Shown: positions 32,993 to 39,899 of the stretch, in pieces | Numbering within the stretch: position 1 is the stretch's first letter | Layout: every line of letters begins with the position of its first letter | NCBI GenBank assembly: GCA_035693025.1 | Contig: DASSHI010000048.1 | Coordinates: 1 to 56,122, forward strand | DNA: 56,122 bases | Direction of reading: 5' to 3' | DNA from: VRUE01 sp035693025 | GTDB taxonomy: Bacteria; Actinomycetota; Thermoleophilia; Solirubrobacterales; 70-9 | Translations under genes and position numbers: made by a program | The notes under the pieces: generated by a model | Seen by the model: the letters and a program-made list of their open reading frames with translations, nothing else | What the model was told of the DNA's origin: nothing | Databases searched by the model: none

Positions 32993-33979
32993 CTACCTAT
33001 ACAGGCCGATCGTCCAGAGGGCGGCGAGGCCTCGAAAGGGCTTGTAGGGCGCGTAGAACTCCTCGACCTCCTCGACCGTGGCGCGCCGGCCGAGACGGGC
33101 GAGGCGGCCGACCAGCTTGAGGTAGATCAGGTCGCCGGCCGGCAGCGAGTCTGGATCGCCGCGGCCGAAGAGGCCGAGGCACTGCACGGTCCAGGGCCCG
33201 ATCTCGGGCACGGCCAGCAGCCTGCGATCGTCAGACGCGCGGGCGGGATCGCAGCGGCCGGCGGCGATCTCGCGGCCGACCGCGCGCAGGGCGAGCGCCC
33301 GCCCCGGCGAGAGGTCCATCGAGGCAAGTTCCGCCGGCGCCCGGCCGGCGATCGTCAACGCGTCCGGCACATCCCGCAGGGCGCCGTAGAGGTTTGATCC
33401 GCTATGCGGATCAAACCTCGACGGCGCTGGGCGGGGGGCGCCTCCCAACCGCATCCCCCAGCGGCCGACGATGCGGCGCTGGATGAGGGCGGCGCGCTCG
33501 GTCTCGATCAACTGCTTGACGACGGCCCAGGCCAGCGCCTCCCAGGCCCAGGGCCGGCGCCGCGGCCGCAGCCAGGGGCGGCGGCGCAGCAGCGGGCCGA
33601 GCAGTGGATCGCGGCGGAAGCGACGGTAGAACCCGCTCAGGTCGTCGTCGACGGCAAGCGCGAAGCGCATCCGCCCGATCGCCACCCGCAGCTCCTCGAC
33701 GCCGGCCGGACGGCTGTCGACCGGCGGCAGCGTGCGTGGCCCCGCGAGCGCCGCCGGGTCGACCGGCTCGGCGCGAAAGGCAACCCGGCCGCGTCCCGGC
33801 TCCCAGGCGCGCACGAGCACCGGGCTCTCCCCCACCCGCATCAGGCGGGAAAGCACCCCGCCGCGGACCGACATCGTGCGGTCCTCGCTGCTGTAGGCCG
33901 GCAGGCGGAACGGCGAGGGCGGCGCGACCTCCAGCTCGACGGGTCGATTTGCCGCCGCCGGGGCGATTTTCAGGCCCAC
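32993..33979 (-). CDS. AlkA-like DNA-3-methyladenine glycosylase with an in-frame palindromic insert
   Basis: A 328-residue base-excision repair protein of the HhH-GPD group. The hairpin and catalytic region read LLAVPEIGPWTVQCLGLFGR, then DPDSLPAGDLIYLK, where the Asp of PAGDL is the catalytic residue. Upstream blocks are WEALAWAVVKQLIETERAALIQ and LSPGRALALRAVGREIAAG. Codons for APSRFDPHSGSNLYGA come from a 47-nt palindromic element (33381-33427) set in the frame. In the other copies this frame would meet TAG; here TAG has become TCG, so the frame is open. The insert lies in a loop before LRDVPDALT and may be tolerated. Confidence 0.85.
   Translation of the reverse strand: MGLKIAPAAANRPVELEVAPPSPFRLPAYSSEDRTMSVRGGVLSRLMRVGESPVLVRAWEPGRGRVAFRAEPVDPAALAGPRTLPPVDSRPAGVEELRVAIGRMRFALAVDDDLSGFYRRFRRDPLLGPLLRRRPWLRPRRRPWAWEALAWAVVKQLIETERAALIQRRIVGRWGMRLGGAPRPAPSRFDPHSGSNLYGALRDVPDALTIAGRAPAELASMDLSPGRALALRAVGREIAAGRCDPARASDDRRLLAVPEIGPWTVQCLGLFGRGDPDSLPAGDLIYLKLVGRLARLGRRATVEEVEEFYAPYKPFRGLAALWTIGLYR
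33381..33427 (+). repeat. 47-nt palindromic element, copy 5, inside a coding region
   Basis: The arms start GCGCCGTAGAGGTTTGATCC and close around the loop CTATG. One mismatch (G at 33420 where other copies have T) removes the stop that would arise on the coding strand. GATCCG pairs with CGGATC, while copy 3 has GAACCG with CGGTTC, a compensatory change. Confidence 0.92.
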
Positions 33980-33989
33980 GGGCGTGCGC

Positions 33990-34262
33990 TCAACGGCCCA
34001 GCAGGTGCACGTCCACGAGGAACGAGCGGCTGGCGACGACCTTGGGCTGGTCCCTGCGACGGCGCAGCAGGCCGCGTGAGCCGTTGCCCCGCGAGGCGGC
34101 GGCGCCGACGGCGCGAACCGCGGCTACGGTGGCCGCACCGGCCAGAACGCCGCCGACCGCGGCGACGACGGCGGTCCTGGCCTCGCCGCGCAGCACCGGA
34201 GACGCGGCGCCCTCGTGCGGCAGGACGCGTACGGAGATCAGCTCTAGCTCCAGATCGGCCAC
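33990..34262 (-). CDS. Small basic hypothetical protein
   Basis: A 90-residue protein. The middle part (TAVVAAVGGVLAGAATVAAV) is hydrophobic and Ala/Gly rich, possibly one membrane helix. The end is basic and then conserved-looking (VVASRSFLVDVHLLGR). No family is recognised. It lies between the glycosylase and the GNAT-fold gene on the same strand. The reading frame and codon choice look like a real gene, but support is moderate. Confidence 0.5.
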   Translation of the reverse strand: MADLELELISVRVLPHEGAASPVLRGEARTAVVAAVGGVLAGAATVAAVRAVGAAASRGNGSRGLLRRRRDQPKVVASRSFLVDVHLLGR

Positions 34263-34320
34263 CCGCCGACTGTAGCGATGCGACCAGCGCGATCCGCCGG
34301 CAATGCCGGAAACTGCGCCC

Positions 34321-35451
34321 TTAAGACGGCTGGATCGTCCTGTCGTAGATGCGGTAGCGCTTGCAGATCTCGCCGTTCATCGCTTCGAGGCCGCGGTTCA
34401 TCGCCTCGTTGGTCTCCAGGATCCAGCCCGCCTCGCCGTGTTTCTGCGGCACCCGGGCCGCCGTCTCGAAGTGCTCGACGTAGAGCGAGGCGGCGACGCC
34501 GGTGTGCTGGTGCTCGGGCTTGACCCCGAGGAATCCGACCCGGCACAGGGTGCAGATGCGGTTGCGGTTCAGGTAGTACCACCAGCCGAGCGGCAACAGC
34601 CGTCCCTTCATCTTCTTGAGGACCTGGTTGAGATCGGGGAGCGTGATCGCCACCGCGATCGTCTCGCCCTCCCTTTCGGCGACCATGAACCATTCGCGCG
34701 AGAAGATCAGGTGCATGTCGAGCGTGTAGGCGTCGAGGTCCTCCTTCGAGTAGGGGACGAAGCCCCAGTTGTCCGCCCAGGCGGCGTTGTAGACCTCTGC
34801 GAAGCGGTCCATCTCCTTGCGCAGGTGACGCCGCGACATCTTGCGAATGCTGACGCCGTGCTCGCTGCGAGCCTTTTGGTCGAGCTCGAAGAGGACCGGC
34901 AGCATCTCCTGGCGGTCGCCGATGTCCAGCTCCCAGGAGTAGAGGTCCATCGCCTTCTCCAGCCCCGCCCCCTCGCAGAGTCGCTGGTAGTAGGCGGGGT
35001 GCCAGGGCTGGCGGATCATCGGCTCGCGCTCGAAGCCCTCGATCAGCACGCCGCTCTCCTCGTTCATCGAAAAGTCCATCGGCCCGACCATGCGGTCGCA
35101 GCCCTGCCGGCGCAGCCACTCCTCCGCCGCCGCCAGCAGCGCCGCCATCGCCTCCTCGTCGTCCTCCAGCTCGAGGAAGCCGAACATCCCCCAGCGGCTG
35201 TCGTGGAACTCGTTGAAGGCATGGTCGAGCTGCGCGGTGATGCGGCCGACGACCCGCTCGCCGCGCCAGGCGAGGAAGTACTCGGCCTCGCCGTGCTTGA
35301 AATAGGGGTTGAGGCGGCGGCTGAGGAAGAGGCGCCGCTCGAGCTTCAGCGGCGGCACCCAGGGGGTACCGGCATGCAGCCGGTAGGGCAGGTCGAGGAA
35401 GCGCTTCAGCTCGCGCCGGGAACGGACTGGGCGGATTTCGACACTTGCCAC
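34321..35451 (-). CDS. GNAT-fold protein of the YghO type
   Basis: A 376-residue protein. The N-terminus VEIRPVRSRRELKRFLDLPY and LPYRLHAGTPWVPPLKLERR is followed by AEYFLAWRGERVVGRITAQL, typical of a GNAT core, and the block GPMDFSMNEESGVLIEGFER. The second half has AEVYNAAWADNWGFVPYSKE and RVGFLGVKPEHQHTGVAASL, an acyl-CoA binding loop. Proteins like this (YghO, and the bacterial ceramide synthase of Caulobacter) are GNAT-related acyltransferases, from memory. It is divergent from an SPT-like gene, which supports a lipid role. GTG 35451 is chosen as the start; it is 24 bp from the divergent start. Confidence 0.78.
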   Translation of the reverse strand: MASVEIRPVRSRRELKRFLDLPYRLHAGTPWVPPLKLERRLFLSRRLNPYFKHGEAEYFLAWRGERVVGRITAQLDHAFNEFHDSRWGMFGFLELEDDEEAMAALLAAAEEWLRRQGCDRMVGPMDFSMNEESGVLIEGFEREPMIRQPWHPAYYQRLCEGAGLEKAMDLYSWELDIGDRQEMLPVLFELDQKARSEHGVSIRKMSRRHLRKEMDRFAEVYNAAWADNWGFVPYSKEDLDAYTLDMHLIFSREWFMVAEREGETIAVAITLPDLNQVLKKMKGRLLPLGWWYYLNRNRICTLCRVGFLGVKPEHQHTGVAASLYVEHFETAARVPQKHGEAGWILETNEAMNRGLEAMNGEICKRYRIYDRTIQPS

Positions 35452-35463
35452 GGATGCGGAACC

Positions 35464-35469
35464 TACACT
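35464..35469 (+). promoter_or_regulatory. Candidate -10 box for the SPT-like gene
   Basis: TACACT lies six bases before ATG 35476 and inside the 24-bp space between the two divergent starts. Both genes would be leaderless or nearly so. Confidence 0.4.
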
Positions 35470-35475
35470 TCCCAC

Positions 35476-36732
35476 ATGAGCGGAACCACGAAGGCCCCAG
35501 TCGACGTATTCGAGAAGGCCCGCAGCCACGACCGGCTCGAGCAGCTCGAAGCCGCCAGGCAGCACGACCTCCTGCCCTACTTCCGCCTGATCGAGTCGGA
35601 GGCGGGGCCGATCATGGAGGTCGAGGGCCACGAGGTGGTGATGCTCGGCTCCAACAACTACCTGGGGCTGACCGGGGACGAGCGGGTCAGGCAGGGAGCG
35701 CGCGACGCCCTCGATGCCTACGGCACGGCGCTGACCGGCTCTCGCTTCATGAACGGGACCACGCCGCTGCACGTCGAGCTCGAGCGCGAGCTCGCCGAGT
35801 GGATGGAGGCCGAGGACGCGATCGCCTTCACCACCGGGTACCAGGCGAACGTCGGCTGCCTGGGGGCGATCCTCGAGCCGGGCGACACGGTGATCTGCGA
35901 CTCGGGCGACCACGCGTCGATCCTCGACGGGGTCAAGCTTTCCGGCGCCAGGCTGCGGCCCTTCCGCCACAACCGCATGGACAAGCTGGAGAAGATGCTG
36001 CAGCGAGCGGCCGAGGACGGCGGTGGCGTGCTCGTCGTCGTCGACGGCGTCTTCTCGATGGAGGGCGACGTCTGCGACCTGCCCCGCATCGTCGAGCTCT
36101 GCCAGGCCCACGGCGCCCGGCTGATGGTCGACGAGGCGCACGGCGCCGGCGTAATGGGGGCGCGGGGCGCCGGGGCGTGCGAGCTCTTCGGGCTGGAGGA
36201 CCAGGTCGACCTGAGGATGGGGACCTTCTCCAAGAGCCTCGCCTCCTGCGGCGGCTTCATCGCCGGACCGGCCGACGTGATCGAGTACCTGCGGATCGCC
36301 TCGCGCGCCTTCATCTTCAGCGCCTCCGCCGTACCGGCGGCAGTGGGCGCAGCGCTGGCGGCGCTGCGCGTGATCCGGGCCGAGGGGCCGCAGCTCTTCG
36401 AGACGCTGCTCGGCAACGCCGCCTATCTGCGCGAAGGCCTGCGCGAGCTGGGGCTGAAGGTCGTCGAGCCGGGCACGCTCCCCGACGGCACGACCGCCAC
36501 CACTCCGGTGGTGCCGGTCATGGTCGGCGACGACTGGCAGGCGGTGCTGCTCTGGAAGGCGCTCTTCGAGGCGGGCGTCTACACCAACGTGGCGATCCAT
36601 CCCGCGGTGCCGCCGGGCGGAGCGCTGCTGCGGACGAGCCTGATGGCGACCCACGAGCGCGAGCACCTCGACCGGGCATTGGCGACGATCTCGCGAACCA
36701 TCGAAGACTTTCCTGAGCTTCCGCGTACTTGA
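35476..36732 (+). CDS. Alpha-oxoamine synthase, serine palmitoyltransferase-like
   Basis: A 418-residue PLP enzyme that joins an amino acid and an acyl-CoA with loss of CO2. The PLP lysine is in GTFSKSLASCGGFIAGPADV, a form typical of serine palmitoyltransferase rather than glycine C-acetyltransferase or AONS. Other blocks are MLGSNNYLGLTGDERVRQGA, YGTALTGSRFMNGTTPLHVE, DSGDHASILDGVKLSGARL and MVDEAHGAGVMGARGAGAC. No biotin or threonine-pathway gene is nearby. The divergent GNAT-fold neighbour suggests sphingoid or other long-chain amino-ketone lipid synthesis. The substrate is inferred, not shown. Confidence 0.85.
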   Translation: MSGTTKAPVDVFEKARSHDRLEQLEAARQHDLLPYFRLIESEAGPIMEVEGHEVVMLGSNNYLGLTGDERVRQGARDALDAYGTALTGSRFMNGTTPLHVELERELAEWMEAEDAIAFTTGYQANVGCLGAILEPGDTVICDSGDHASILDGVKLSGARLRPFRHNRMDKLEKMLQRAAEDGGGVLVVVDGVFSMEGDVCDLPRIVELCQAHGARLMVDEAHGAGVMGARGAGACELFGLEDQVDLRMGTFSKSLASCGGFIAGPADVIEYLRIASRAFIFSASAVPAAVGAALAALRVIRAEGPQLFETLLGNAAYLREGLRELGLKVVEPGTLPDGTTATTPVVPVMVGDDWQAVLLWKALFEAGVYTNVAIHPAVPPGGALLRTSLMATHEREHLDRALATISRTIEDFPELPRT

Positions 36733-36743
36733 GCGGCTATCCA

Positions 36744-36763
36744 TACCCCAGCGGGGGTAGTTT
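36744..36763 (+). terminator. Weak hairpin terminator after the SPT-like gene
   Basis: TACCCC and GGGGTA pair around AGCG, followed by GTTTC. The short stem and weak T-tract make it only a candidate. Confidence 0.45.
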
Positions 36764-36850
36764 CATGCTTGTCCAATTCGGGACAAGGCGCGCTCAGCGA
36801 GAAAAAGGTGCTCTTAGCGACCGGCCCGTGGACGCTTCGTCGAATCCGGG

Positions 36851-36880
36851 TTGACGCTCGCCGTGCCGAGCGCATAGCTT
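36851..36880 (+). promoter_or_regulatory. Sigma-70-like promoter of the mIHF gene
   Basis: TTGACG (36851-36856) is followed after 17 bases by ATAGCT (36874-36879). The leader to the GTG start at 36991 is then about 105 nt. The gap from 36733 to 36990 holds no gene. Confidence 0.55.
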
Positions 36881-36990
36881 GCCCCCTCGCCGTGCACCAG
36901 GAGGAAGCGGCGACAGTTCACCTCACCGGACGGGACAGCGCCGGCCGGTGCGGGGCCAGTCAACGAACACCTACAGGGAGGAGTCACCCA

Positions 36991-37353
36991 GTGGAAGCTG
37001 TATCGATCGCCCCTGCTCCGACGAGCTCGAGCACGACCCAGACACCGCAGCACATGCAGGCTCTGGCTCGTGCGAACCGCGTGCGGCTCGCCCGGGCGGA
37101 GCTGAAGCGATCGATCGGGCGGGGTGAGGTCGACGTCGCCGAGGTGATCCGCGACACCCCCTGGGAGACCGAGAGCATGACGCTTGCCGAGCTGCTTACC
37201 AGCCAACGGCGCTGGGGTCGCACCCGCGCCCGCAAGCTCCTGCAGACGCTGGCGCTGAGCGAGAACAAGCGGATTGGGACGCTGACCCCGCGTCAGCGGG
37301 CGCTGCTGAGCGCCGCGCTCAGCCCGCGTTCGCGCGAAGCGGTCTTGGTTTAG
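36991..37353 (+). CDS. mihF: Integration host factor, actinobacterial type (mIHF)
   Basis: A 120-residue nucleoid protein. The family core is visible: ALARANRVRLARAELKRSIG, then TLAELLTSQRRWGRTRARKL and LLQTLALSENKRIGTLTPRQ, ending in RALLSAAL. The S13-like H2TH part (RWGRTRARKLLQTL) binds DNA and bends it. It is unrelated to enteric IHF. GGGAGGAG precedes the GTG at 36991. The gene has a good promoter and ends directly at a large hairpin that fills the space to the convergent gene. Confidence 0.85.
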   Translation: MEAVSIAPAPTSSSTTQTPQHMQALARANRVRLARAELKRSIGRGEVDVAEVIRDTPWETESMTLAELLTSQRRWGRTRARKLLQTLALSENKRIGTLTPRQRALLSAALSPRSREAVLV

Positions 37354-37468
37354 AAGGCGGTCCCGGCAGGGATTCCACTTAACTTTTTTGAAGTTTTGGT
37401 GTTGAGCTGCCGCCCGATGCGGTCGACAAAAAAGTACAAGACGTTCCACCCCTGCCGGGACCGCCTTT
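37354..37468 (+). repeat. 115-nt three-helix hairpin repeat, copy A
   Basis: The outer stem is AAGGCGGTCCCGGCAGGG with the complementary CCCTGCCGGGACCGCCTTT. The middle stem is ACTTTTTTG with CAAAAAAGT, and the inner stem is CCGC with GCGG. It fills the gap between the mIHF stop (37353) and the convergent stop (37472). It could act as a bidirectional terminator or as a stable RNA. It matches copy B at 39784-39899. Confidence 0.85.
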
Positions 37469-37471
37469 AGA

Positions 37472-37918
37472 TCAGCCGCCCAGGCGACCCGCCCTGAACG
37501 AAAGGCCGCCGGAAGCGCGTTGAAAGGCGCGGCGAAAAGCGTAAAAAGAAGCTGCAAAAGCGACCGCGCCCGCGGCCAGGCATGGCGCGAGGACGAGGCC
37601 GCCGAGGTAGAAGAGGCCGCCGGTGACGAGGACGAAGACGACGCCGGCCAGCAGGGTCGTGTGCGAGCGGTAGCCGGCGAAGTGCTCGCGGGCGGAAACC
37701 TCGAGCCCGCCGAGGGCGGCGAGGACGACGCCGACGCCAATCGTCGTCGGGCTCTGGGTGACGATGCCCACGACCAGGCAGACGATGCCGGCGAACACGG
37801 TCAGCTCGGCCAGGGGGAACGAGCCCCAGGGGGCGGGCGGGCGCTCGTCGGCGGTGCGCTTGCGTTCCGCCCGCTGCCTCCTTTCCGCCTTGCGCTTAGT
37901 GCTGCTCAACGGCCGCAA
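37472..37918 (-). CDS. Small multi-helix membrane protein
   Basis: A 148-residue protein. A basic N-terminus (STKRKAERRQRAERKRTADE) is followed by about four hydrophobic segments, such as LAELTVFAGIVCLVVGIVTQ and LLAGVVFVLVTGGLFYLGGL. The tail is basic. No family is recognised. Its start overlaps the end of the preceding coiled-coil gene by 23 nt, so they are cotranscribed. It ends against hairpin repeat copy A. Confidence 0.7.
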   Translation of the reverse strand: MRPLSSTKRKAERRQRAERKRTADERPPAPWGSFPLAELTVFAGIVCLVVGIVTQSPTTIGVGVVLAALGGLEVSAREHFAGYRSHTTLLAGVVFVLVTGGLFYLGGLVLAPCLAAGAVAFAASFYAFRRAFQRASGGLSFRAGRLGG

Positions 37919-38402
37919 GCCGCCCGGGTAACGGGCATCCAGAGGAGACCTTGACCCGCCACCAGCCCATCAGCATGCCCAAGGGGCCGAGGCGGGGGCG
38001 GGAGTGCCAGTGGCCGCAGCCCGGCTCGCCGATGTCTGCGCGGGCGATCCGCAGCCACTTGTGCTCGGCCGGCGCGTCGAGCATGCGCTCGAGCAGCTCA
38101 CGGTTGCGGGTCTCCAGCTCGGCGCGTTCGCGCAGCTGGATGCGCGCTTCGGCGATTCGGTCGGCGAGCGAGTCGCGGATCGCCTCCAGGTCGCCGAGGC
38201 CGAGCGCCCGCGGCTCGCTGGATACGGCATCCACTCCGGCGTCGATCCGCAGGCGCGGGAAGGCGTCGGCGAAGAGCGCGGCGAGTTGCGCCTCGAGGCG
38301 CCCGATCTGGCGGCGCAGCTCAGCGCGAGCAAGCCGCTCGTCGCCACCAAGGCGAAGCGCGGTGCGTGCCTCTCGGTCGAGCAGATCCGGCATACCTGAC
38401 AA
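37896..38402 (-). CDS. Coiled-coil hypothetical protein with a Trp/Gly-rich C-terminus
   Basis: A 168-residue protein. The first 110 residues are helical and charged (RAELRRQIGRLEAQLAALFA and LRERAELETRNRELLERMLD). The last 50 contain HKWLRIARADIGEPGCGHWH and SRPRLGPLGMLMGWWRVKVS, with two cysteines. The tail looks like a conserved fold that I have seen only in hypothetical actinobacterial proteins. Function unknown. It is the third gene of a run that starts with the TlpA-like gene. Confidence 0.72.
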   Translation of the reverse strand: MSGMPDLLDREARTALRLGGDERLARAELRRQIGRLEAQLAALFADAFPRLRIDAGVDAVSSEPRALGLGDLEAIRDSLADRIAEARIQLRERAELETRNRELLERMLDAPAEHKWLRIARADIGEPGCGHWHSRPRLGPLGMLMGWWRVKVSSGCPLPGRLAAVEQH

Positions 38403-38441
38403 GCCAGTTTAGATCACGACGGTGCTGCAATCGTTAAGGCG

Positions 38442-39110
38442 CTAAGCGGCTTTGAGGGTCGTGGAGACCATCCAGAGCGCCTCCTCGACGGCGATCTGGG
38501 GAACGCCGTCCACCTGGATCGCGGCGACGGCGATGCGGCGGGTGTCCCTGCCGACCGTGCAGCGCGCGGCGGTGGCGCCGAAGAGCAGCCCCACCGGCGC
38601 GCGCTCGTCGGCGATCACCAGGGTGCCGTGCGAGAGCGCCCCCGGGCGCCCCTCCAGCGACTCCCCCGGGGCCGAGTCGCGGATGCACAACGGCCCCGCG
38701 AGACGCTCGGCGTCGAAGGCGCGCAGGGCGATCCCGGTCTCGATAGTGGCGATCGTCAACGCGTCCTCGGGCAGGCCGTGGGTCTTGAAGCCGCCGGCCT
38801 GGAGCCGATCCAGCGCGAGCTGCTCGACCGGGGTGCGGGTTCGATCGGGGTCGAGGCCGATCTGACGGAAGAAGACCCGGTAGGCCCAGGGAATCGGCCG
38901 TTCGCGCATATGGATCGCGTGGGCGCCGTAGAAGCGATCCGAAGCCTCGCGCAGGCGACGGTCGATCGGCTCGGGGCTGCGCCCCGGCCGGCCGTCGACC
39001 TCGATCCAGGAGACGCCGAGTCCGGGAAACTCGGCGGCCACGTGGGGCGCCACCCAGCCCAGGGTCGAGGAAGGCTCCGGCAGCCGCTGGGGCCCTGCCA
39101 TCGCGCTCAT
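38442..39110 (-). CDS. B3/B4 tRNA-binding-domain protein
   Basis: A 222-residue stand-alone B3/4 domain like that in the PheRS beta chain. Blocks are IPWAYRVFFRQIGLDPDRTR, then TPVEQLALDRLQAGGFKTHG and EDALTIATIETGIALRAFDA, and GTLVIADERAPVGLLFG. In the synthetase the domain edits mischarged tRNA; free versions may do so in trans or bind other ligands. It overlaps the TlpA-like gene by four bases (ATGA) and the two are surely cotranscribed. Confidence 0.85.
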   Translation of the reverse strand: MSAMAGPQRLPEPSSTLGWVAPHVAAEFPGLGVSWIEVDGRPGRSPEPIDRRLREASDRFYGAHAIHMRERPIPWAYRVFFRQIGLDPDRTRTPVEQLALDRLQAGGFKTHGLPEDALTIATIETGIALRAFDAERLAGPLCIRDSAPGESLEGRPGALSHGTLVIADERAPVGLLFGATAARCTVGRDTRRIAVAAIQVDGVPQIAVEEALWMVSTTLKAA

Positions 39111-39766
39111 CCCCGATTCGCCTCCGCGGCACGGGTCGCACTCAGAAGGCGATCGATCCGTTCGCTCAGCGCCGCGGCGTCGAGATTGCCGATGCCGGCG
39201 CTCTGCAGCGTCCCGCCGGGATAGACATAGGCGAAGGTCGGGCAGCCGCCGACGTGGTAGAGGCCGCCGACGGCGCCGTCGCGGTCATACCCCACCGGCA
39301 TCCTCCAGCCACGCTGGGCGACCAAGCTGCGAACGGTGTCGGGATCGTCGCGGATGTCGAGCGAAAGGAACCCCACCCGCCCACGGTAGCGCGGGTACAC
39401 CTGGCTGACGACGTCCTGCTCGTCGACGCAGTCGCCCCCCTTGCTGAACCAGAAAGAGATCACGAGCGGACGGTCGAAGAGCTCGCAGACGCGGATCGCG
39501 CCCGGCGTAGCGATCTTGCACGCCGGCGCCCGCCGGCTGCCCGCCGGACAGGGCACCCCGGCCGCCGAGCAGTCGTCCTGCGCGACGTTGGCATCGCCTT
39601 CGAGCTTGCCGGCGGCGTTGGGCACCGCGAACTCCGGCAGCGGCCAGCGCGCCTCCTGCTTGTCGAGGCCCAGCGTCTCCCCTCCCCCCGGAACGCCGTG
39701 GATCAAGGCGACCGCGACGATCGCGACGAAGATCAGGCCTACGACGATCGAGTAGCGGTCTTTCAC
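39107..39766 (-). CDS. TlpA-like thioredoxin-fold protein with one active-site cysteine
   Basis: A 219-residue protein anchored by an N-terminal helix (IVVGLIFVAIVAVALIHGVP). The thioredoxin fold shows VISFWFSKGGDCVDEQDVVS, RGRVGFLSLDIRDD and GGCPTFAYVYPGGTLQ. The CxxC of active thioredoxins reads GGDC, so the first cysteine is missing and thiol-disulfide exchange is doubtful. Four other cysteines are present (DDCSAAGVPC and ACKIATPGAIRVC). It may be a non-redox or monothiol variant outside the membrane. Hairpin repeat copy B lies just upstream. Confidence 0.78.
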   Translation of the reverse strand: MKDRYSIVVGLIFVAIVAVALIHGVPGGGETLGLDKQEARWPLPEFAVPNAAGKLEGDANVAQDDCSAAGVPCPAGSRRAPACKIATPGAIRVCELFDRPLVISFWFSKGGDCVDEQDVVSQVYPRYRGRVGFLSLDIRDDPDTVRSLVAQRGWRMPVGYDRDGAVGGLYHVGGCPTFAYVYPGGTLQSAGIGNLDAAALSERIDRLLSATRAAEANRG

Positions 39767-39783
39767 GATTCTTGCGTTCCCAT

Positions 39784-39899
39784 GGGGACGATCCCGGCAG
39801 GGGTTTCACTTAACTTTTTTGATGGATTCGGGTTGAGCTGCCGCACGGTGCTTTCGACAAAAAAGTACAAGACGTTTCACCCCTACCGGGATCGTCCTT
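39784..39899 (+). repeat. 115-nt three-helix hairpin repeat, copy B
   Basis: Outer stem GGACGATCCCGG with CCGGGATCGTCC, middle stem ACTTTTTTG with CAAAAAAGT, and a small inner stem at GCACGGTGC. Compared with copy A, three pairs of the outer stem changed on both sides, keeping pairing. The right end contains the last codons and stop of the RND gene (stop at 39883-39885). It separates that gene from the TlpA-like gene. Confidence 0.85.

Noticed and set aside
37354..39899. The hairpin repeats as coding sequence on the minus strand (similar peptides VLYFFV...RQLN...SKKLS)
   Set aside because: The peptides are alike only because the DNA is alike. Differences are mostly non-synonymous and preserve base pairing, which favours a structured nucleic acid.
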